Shown piece after piece: positions 61,346 through 64,000 of a DNA stretch of 64,000 nt. Positions within the stretch are counted from its first letter, which is position 1, and every line of letters begins with the position of its first letter. The notes beneath the pieces were generated by a model. The model was not told the DNA's origin and ran no database searches. It saw only the letters and a program-made list of their open reading frames with translations. Source of the stretch: Halobacteriovorax sp. HLS (lineage in GTDB: Bacteria > Bdellovibrionota > Bacteriovoracia > Bacteriovoracales > Bacteriovoracaceae); NCBI RefSeq assembly GCF_004006665.1, contig NZ_QOCL01000009.1:512707-576706 (forward strand). Direction: 5' to 3'. The position numbers and the translations under genes were made by a program.

Positions 61346-61654
61346 ATGAAATTTCTTTCTTTTATCGCTCTTTTTTCATTATTTACAACAAATTCTTTTG
61401 CTTGCTCGACTTACGAAGCGCAAATTATTGCCGACGTCGTTAGAGTAGAGACAGACTCGATGATGACTTGTAAGGCATTTATCTCTGCTGAAAGCATCCA
61501 AATGTACAACGAACACGGACTTTGTGGATTAAAGTTAGAAGAAGTTCTAGAAAATGGAATTGATTTTCCACTAATCAATGGTCATGACTGTGAAGTAGAA
61601 GATACTATTTCTGGTTACTTATACACAACTAAGACAGGTATTAGCTTAGACTAG
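61346..61654 (+). CDS. Small secreted protein with four cysteines, 102 residues
   Basis: Signal peptide MKFLSFIALFSLFTTNSFA with cleavage before Cys20. The residues before it ('NSFA') do not make a good lipobox, so plain secretion is favoured. Mature cysteines are at 20, 42, 60 and 82, almost evenly spaced (22, 18, 22), allowing two disulfides. The mature chain is acidic ('EVLENGIDFPLINGHDCEVEDTISGY'). No family is recognised. Good Shine-Dalgarno (TGGAGA). It stands alone, divergent from the ThDP cluster across 146 bases. Confidence 0.68.
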   Translation: MKFLSFIALFSLFTTNSFACSTYEAQIIADVVRVETDSMMTCKAFISAESIQMYNEHGLCGLKLEEVLENGIDFPLINGHDCEVEDTISGYLYTTKTGISLD

Positions 61655-61670
61655 TCCTCGATAAATCTGT

Positions 61671-61699
61671 GGCCTAAATACTGGAAATGTCTTTAGGCC
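61671..61699 (+). terminator. Weak hairpin after the four-cysteine protein gene
   Basis: GGCCTAAA and TTTAGGCC are separated by 13 bases, 16 bases past the stop. There is no T-run after the stem, so this is only a possible terminator. The rest of the 339-base gap to the next gene holds repeat copy 1, listed separately. Confidence 0.35.
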
Positions 61700-61817
61700 G
61701 AAGATTTCTTGTTAGTAGGGACCACTGCTACTATCTTTCTTTCTCAAAAAACTTCTTATCTATTCGCCACTGATTTTCTGTGATTTTTTTAATGGACTCT
61801 TTCTAAGACGTTATTGA

Positions 61818-62414
61818 AGATATCTTGAGAGATAAGAACTTATAGACTTAATTTCTATTCTGTATTTTATCTTCTCAACATTCTACTTTAAAGAAATCAA
61901 TAAAATCATTTTGATTACTTCCAGATGCAGCCTATAATTAGTTAAGTACTTTTAAATCTAATAATTATATTCGTCATTAGTAGGAAATATATAATGAATC
62001 TTAAAATTAACTTTATCCTTTTGCTTCTAAGTTTTAGTACAAAGTGTTTCGCTTCATCATATCCATTCGATGACTTCAGTGTTGATCCAAGAAAATATAG
62101 CTTAGTTTTAAATTACCATAATGATCGTGACAATGAAGTAGATAAAAAACTTAGAAAGAACTACAAATTCAAATTTCCTTTAATTGAGTTTTACAAGAAT
62201 AAAGAACTTAATGGATCACCAATTGGAAAACTAAATGAAGAGGGGCTTTACATTGAAGGTAAGAAGGTTTGTATAAATAAAAATATTCTTAATGGTAACT
62301 ATAATATACTAATAGAGTTCTTTGGTGAGTTTTCAGGAACTTGGAAACAAGAGATTGAGGCAGGGGTTTACTCTAATGGCATAAGATTTAGGGCAAAGAG
62401 ATGCTCTTTTTTAG
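61818..62414 (+). repeat. Direct repeat, copy 1 (upstream region plus 5' part of gene)
   Basis: This segment recurs 1583 bases further on. From 61818 to the ATG at 61994 the two copies align without gaps, with about 13 mismatches in 176 bases by hand count (~93% identity). Similarity continues into the coding region for about 140 codons, where copy 2 reaches the window edge. Codons ~45-92 are almost identical, while flanking codons diverge. Confidence 0.85.
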
Positions 62415-63073
62415 AATATTGGCAGGATGCTGATTTGGTACTAATGACAGCACTAGTCTTAGAGGATTACGATGAAAAAACTAAACTGGCTAAAATACGT
62501 CTTGGAGATGGATTTGCCTATTTTTCTGCTAAAAAATTGAGTATTCAATATTTACACAGACCACCACTACGGACAATGGATCACTATGGTGTTGATCCAA
62601 TAAAGCTTGCTAAGCATATTGAGTCTAAGTTTGCTGAATATTTAAAAAATCGAAGGGATCGTTTTAAACCTAAAGTAAGTGGTGAGACTTTTGAGCAACG
62701 ATACGGACTAGAGAATTACTTTTCTCTATCTAATCTTGACTGGATGGATAGGTATGGTGCTAAGGAATATAAAGAAAGTTTAATTAAGAAATATGGAAAA
62801 TTACAAATTATAAAGCATTTTGACTTTGAGAATATGAATTTTTATGTAGCTAGATATAAGAATAAAACTAAAGGAAAGAAGGACATTATAGAAATAAATC
62901 TATGGAAAGAAGATATGAATGAACTTTTTATATTGAAGAATTTGGATAATGGCAATGTTAAGTACGATGAATTCTTCAAAGTAGGTTTTTCTGATAAGAT
63001 AACAATTTTTAATGTTAATGCAAGGTTTATGATTCCTCAATTCGAATATGAAGGAACATGGGACGATTTTTAA
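61994..63073 (+). CDS. Secreted protein of unknown function, 359 residues (tandem copy 1)
   Basis: Signal peptide MNLKINFILLLLSFSTKCFA, cut before SSYPF. The mature protein is basic and rich in Lys, Tyr and Asn, with a mixed beta/helix pattern and three cysteines in or near the first half of the mature part ('KKVCINKNI', 'AKRCSFLEYW' and one in the signal). The second half ('LENYFSLSNLDWMDRYGAKEYKESLIKKYG') is charged. No family is recognised. It is the first of two tandem paralogues sharing a nearly identical upstream region, so they probably share regulation. A weak SD (GGAAA) lies about 9 bases before the ATG. Confidence 0.75.
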   Translation: MNLKINFILLLLSFSTKCFASSYPFDDFSVDPRKYSLVLNYHNDRDNEVDKKLRKNYKFKFPLIEFYKNKELNGSPIGKLNEEGLYIEGKKVCINKNILNGNYNILIEFFGEFSGTWKQEIEAGVYSNGIRFRAKRCSFLEYWQDADLVLMTALVLEDYDEKTKLAKIRLGDGFAYFSAKKLSIQYLHRPPLRTMDHYGVDPIKLAKHIESKFAEYLKNRRDRFKPKVSGETFEQRYGLENYFSLSNLDWMDRYGAKEYKESLIKKYGKLQIIKHFDFENMNFYVARYKNKTKGKKDIIEINLWKEDMNELFILKNLDNGNVKYDEFFKVGFSDKITIFNVNARFMIPQFEYEGTWDDF

Positions 63074-63137
63074 TAACCATTTCTTGAATTTCGGCTAAAT
63101 CTAAAGAGCTAACAAGCTTCATCTGAAATAATGGCCA

Positions 63138-63154
63138 GGCCCTCTTATAGGGCC
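63138..63154 (+). terminator. Hairpin after tandem copy 1
   Basis: Stem GGCCCT / AGGGCC with a five-base loop, 64 bases past the stop, followed by CCACTTTTCTT. The T-run is short, so it is a moderate candidate. The rest of the 503-base gap to the second copy holds a possible coding remnant (63272-63382) and the upstream repeat. Confidence 0.5.
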
Positions 63155-63271
63155 CCACTTTTCTTATCTAAGTAGTACAGATAATATCCTGGGTAGTGAT
63201 TGATTCCACCTTTTCTACTTCAATAACTTTGTCCGTGAAATAATAAAAATAAATGCATGATTTTTTGACTT

Positions 63272-63382
63272 AGCTCAAACCATTTAGCATTGTACTTTTT
63301 TCTTCGTGATGATCTTCTAAGAGTAGTAAATGCTTATTCTAAAGGTAATCAGGAAATTAAAAAAGTACTCTCAGATTTATAA
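63272..63382 (+). pseudogene. Possible gene remnant between the tandem copies
   Basis: A stop-to-stop frame ending at TAA 63380-63382. Its translation ends 'LRDDLLRVVNAYSKGNQEIKK' then VLSDL, which reads like the C-terminus of a normal soluble protein. There is no start codon with an SD and no matching upstream part. It may be the tail of a gene broken by the rearrangement that made the duplication. Chance is not excluded. Confidence 0.25.
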
Positions 63383-63400
63383 TTTTAGCTTTGTTAATTA

Positions 63401-64000
63401 AGATTTCTTGAAAGATAAGAACTTATACTCTTAATTTCTATTCTGTATTTTATCTTCTCAACATTCTACTTTAAAGAAATCAATAAATTCATTTTGATTA
63501 CATCCAGATAGACCCTATAATTAGTTAAGTACTTTTAAATTTAATAATTACATTCGTCATTACTGGGAAATATATAATGAGCTTAAAGATTAACTTTATC
63601 CTTTTACTTCTAAGTTTTAGTGTGAGGAGTTTCGCTTTATCCGACTCATTCGCTGACTACAGTATAGATCCAAGAAAGTATAGCTTGGTTTTAAGTTACC
63701 ATAATGATCGTGACAATGAACTAGATAAAAAACTCAGAAAGAACTACAAATTCAAATTTCCTTTAATTGAGTTTTACAAGAATAAAGAACTTAATGGATC
63801 ACCAATCGGAAAACTAAATGAAGAGGGTCTTTACATTGAAGGCAAGAAGGTTTGTTACACAAAAAATATTCTTGCTGATAACTATAATATTTTGCTTGAG
63901 GATGTCGTCCTTCCTGGTTATCTCGGAGATGGAGATGTATACACCGTTGGTGAATACTCGAATGGTATAAAATTTAACGCTATAAGGTGTCCATTCTTAG
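63401..64000 (+). repeat. Direct repeat, copy 2 (continues past window edge)
   Basis: Counterpart of 61818-62414, offset 1583. The boundary at 63401 is sharp: the bases just before it do not match those before copy 1. One extra codon is present in copy 2 near its end. The extent beyond base 64000 is unknown. Confidence 0.85.
63577..64000 (+). CDS. Secreted protein, tandem copy 2 (3' end outside window)
   Basis: The frame opens with ATG at 63577 and stays open to the edge (141 codons seen). It starts MSLKINFILLLLSFSVRSFA, a signal peptide matching that of copy 1, followed by 'DPRKYSLVLSYHNDRDNELDKKL'-type sequence nearly identical to the first copy. After residue ~92 the two diverge: copy 2 has 'LEDVVLPGYLGDGDVYTVGEYSNGI' style residues where copy 1 has 'IEFFGEFSGTWKQEIEAGVYSNGI'. 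This is the pattern expected of paralogues kept similar in one block and diverging in another. No family is recognised. Confidence 0.78.
   Translation, partial: MSLKINFILLLLSFSVRSFALSDSFADYSIDPRKYSLVLSYHNDRDNELDKKLRKNYKFKFPLIEFYKNKELNGSPIGKLNEEGLYIEGKKVCYTKNILADNYNILLEDVVLPGYLGDGDVYTVGEYSNGIKFNAIRCPFL

Noticed and set aside
1..64000. tRNA, rRNA, CRISPR arrays, transposases, integrases or prophage genes
   Set aside because: No cloverleaf-like sequence, regular spacer array or mobile-element protein was seen in any gap or frame.

Overview
This window is AT-rich (roughly one third G+C by eye) and densely packed with genes. No rRNA, tRNA, CRISPR array, prophage or insertion sequence was seen. 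The gene set suggests a flagellated, didermic, aerobic bacterium of the Bdellovibrio-like predators, probably Bacteriovoracales (Halobacteriovorax/Bacteriovorax type). This is inferred from a complete type II secretion operon, many signal-peptide and lipoprotein genes of unknown function, a compact flagellin, FliA-type promoters in front of secreted proteins, and an ihfA-merR pair. It is not proven by any marker gene here.

Layout. 1-4.3 kb: a FecR-domain protein (cut by the window edge), a YfgD/ArsC-like reductase, a putative outer-membrane protein, a DUF3943-like protein, hemF and a lipoprotein. 4.5-10.5 kb: a 50-residue coiled-coil ORF, then the minus-strand SUF iron-sulfur operon (Rrf2 regulator, sufB, sufC, sufD, sufS, nfu). 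10.6-20.2 kb: a secreted 565-residue protein, a fatty-acid-hydroxylase-family membrane protein, an 82-residue protein, a GlpG-like rhomboid and a secreted 1856-residue protein with repeated cysteine pairs. Several of these have FliA-like promoters. 20.2-27.9 kb: argS, small secreted proteins, a GNAT acetyltransferase, and an unusual two-subunit type IIA topoisomerase with lysine-rich tails. 28-31.4 kb: a LamG-domain lipoprotein, ihfA, a MerR regulator and a prenyl diphosphate synthase. 31.4-45.6 kb: the minus-strand type II secretion operon gspC to gspN. 45.8-52.2 kb: an acyl-CoA dehydrogenase, an FG-GAP/ASPIC lipoprotein, two DksA-like zinc-finger proteins, a small lipoprotein and flagellin. 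52.2-58 kb: htpG, a half-length asparaginase-like protein, a membrane protein, an Omp85-like barrel gene with an in-frame amber codon in its signal peptide, and a DUF4056-like lipoprotein. 58-61.2 kb: a three-gene cluster (ThDP enzyme, SRPBCC protein, ketosynthase-III-like protein). 61.3-64 kb: a small secreted protein and a tandemly duplicated secreted-protein gene, the second copy cut by the window edge.

How the genes fit together. The secretion operon could export some of the many signal-peptide proteins encoded here. The SUF operon supplies Fe-S clusters under an Rrf2 regulator that keeps three likely cluster-binding cysteines. The FliA-like promoters in front of four genes of unknown function suggest co-expression with motility, which in Bdellovibrio means the free-swimming attack phase. 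The ThDP/SRPBCC/ketosynthase cluster looks like a small undescribed biosynthetic unit.
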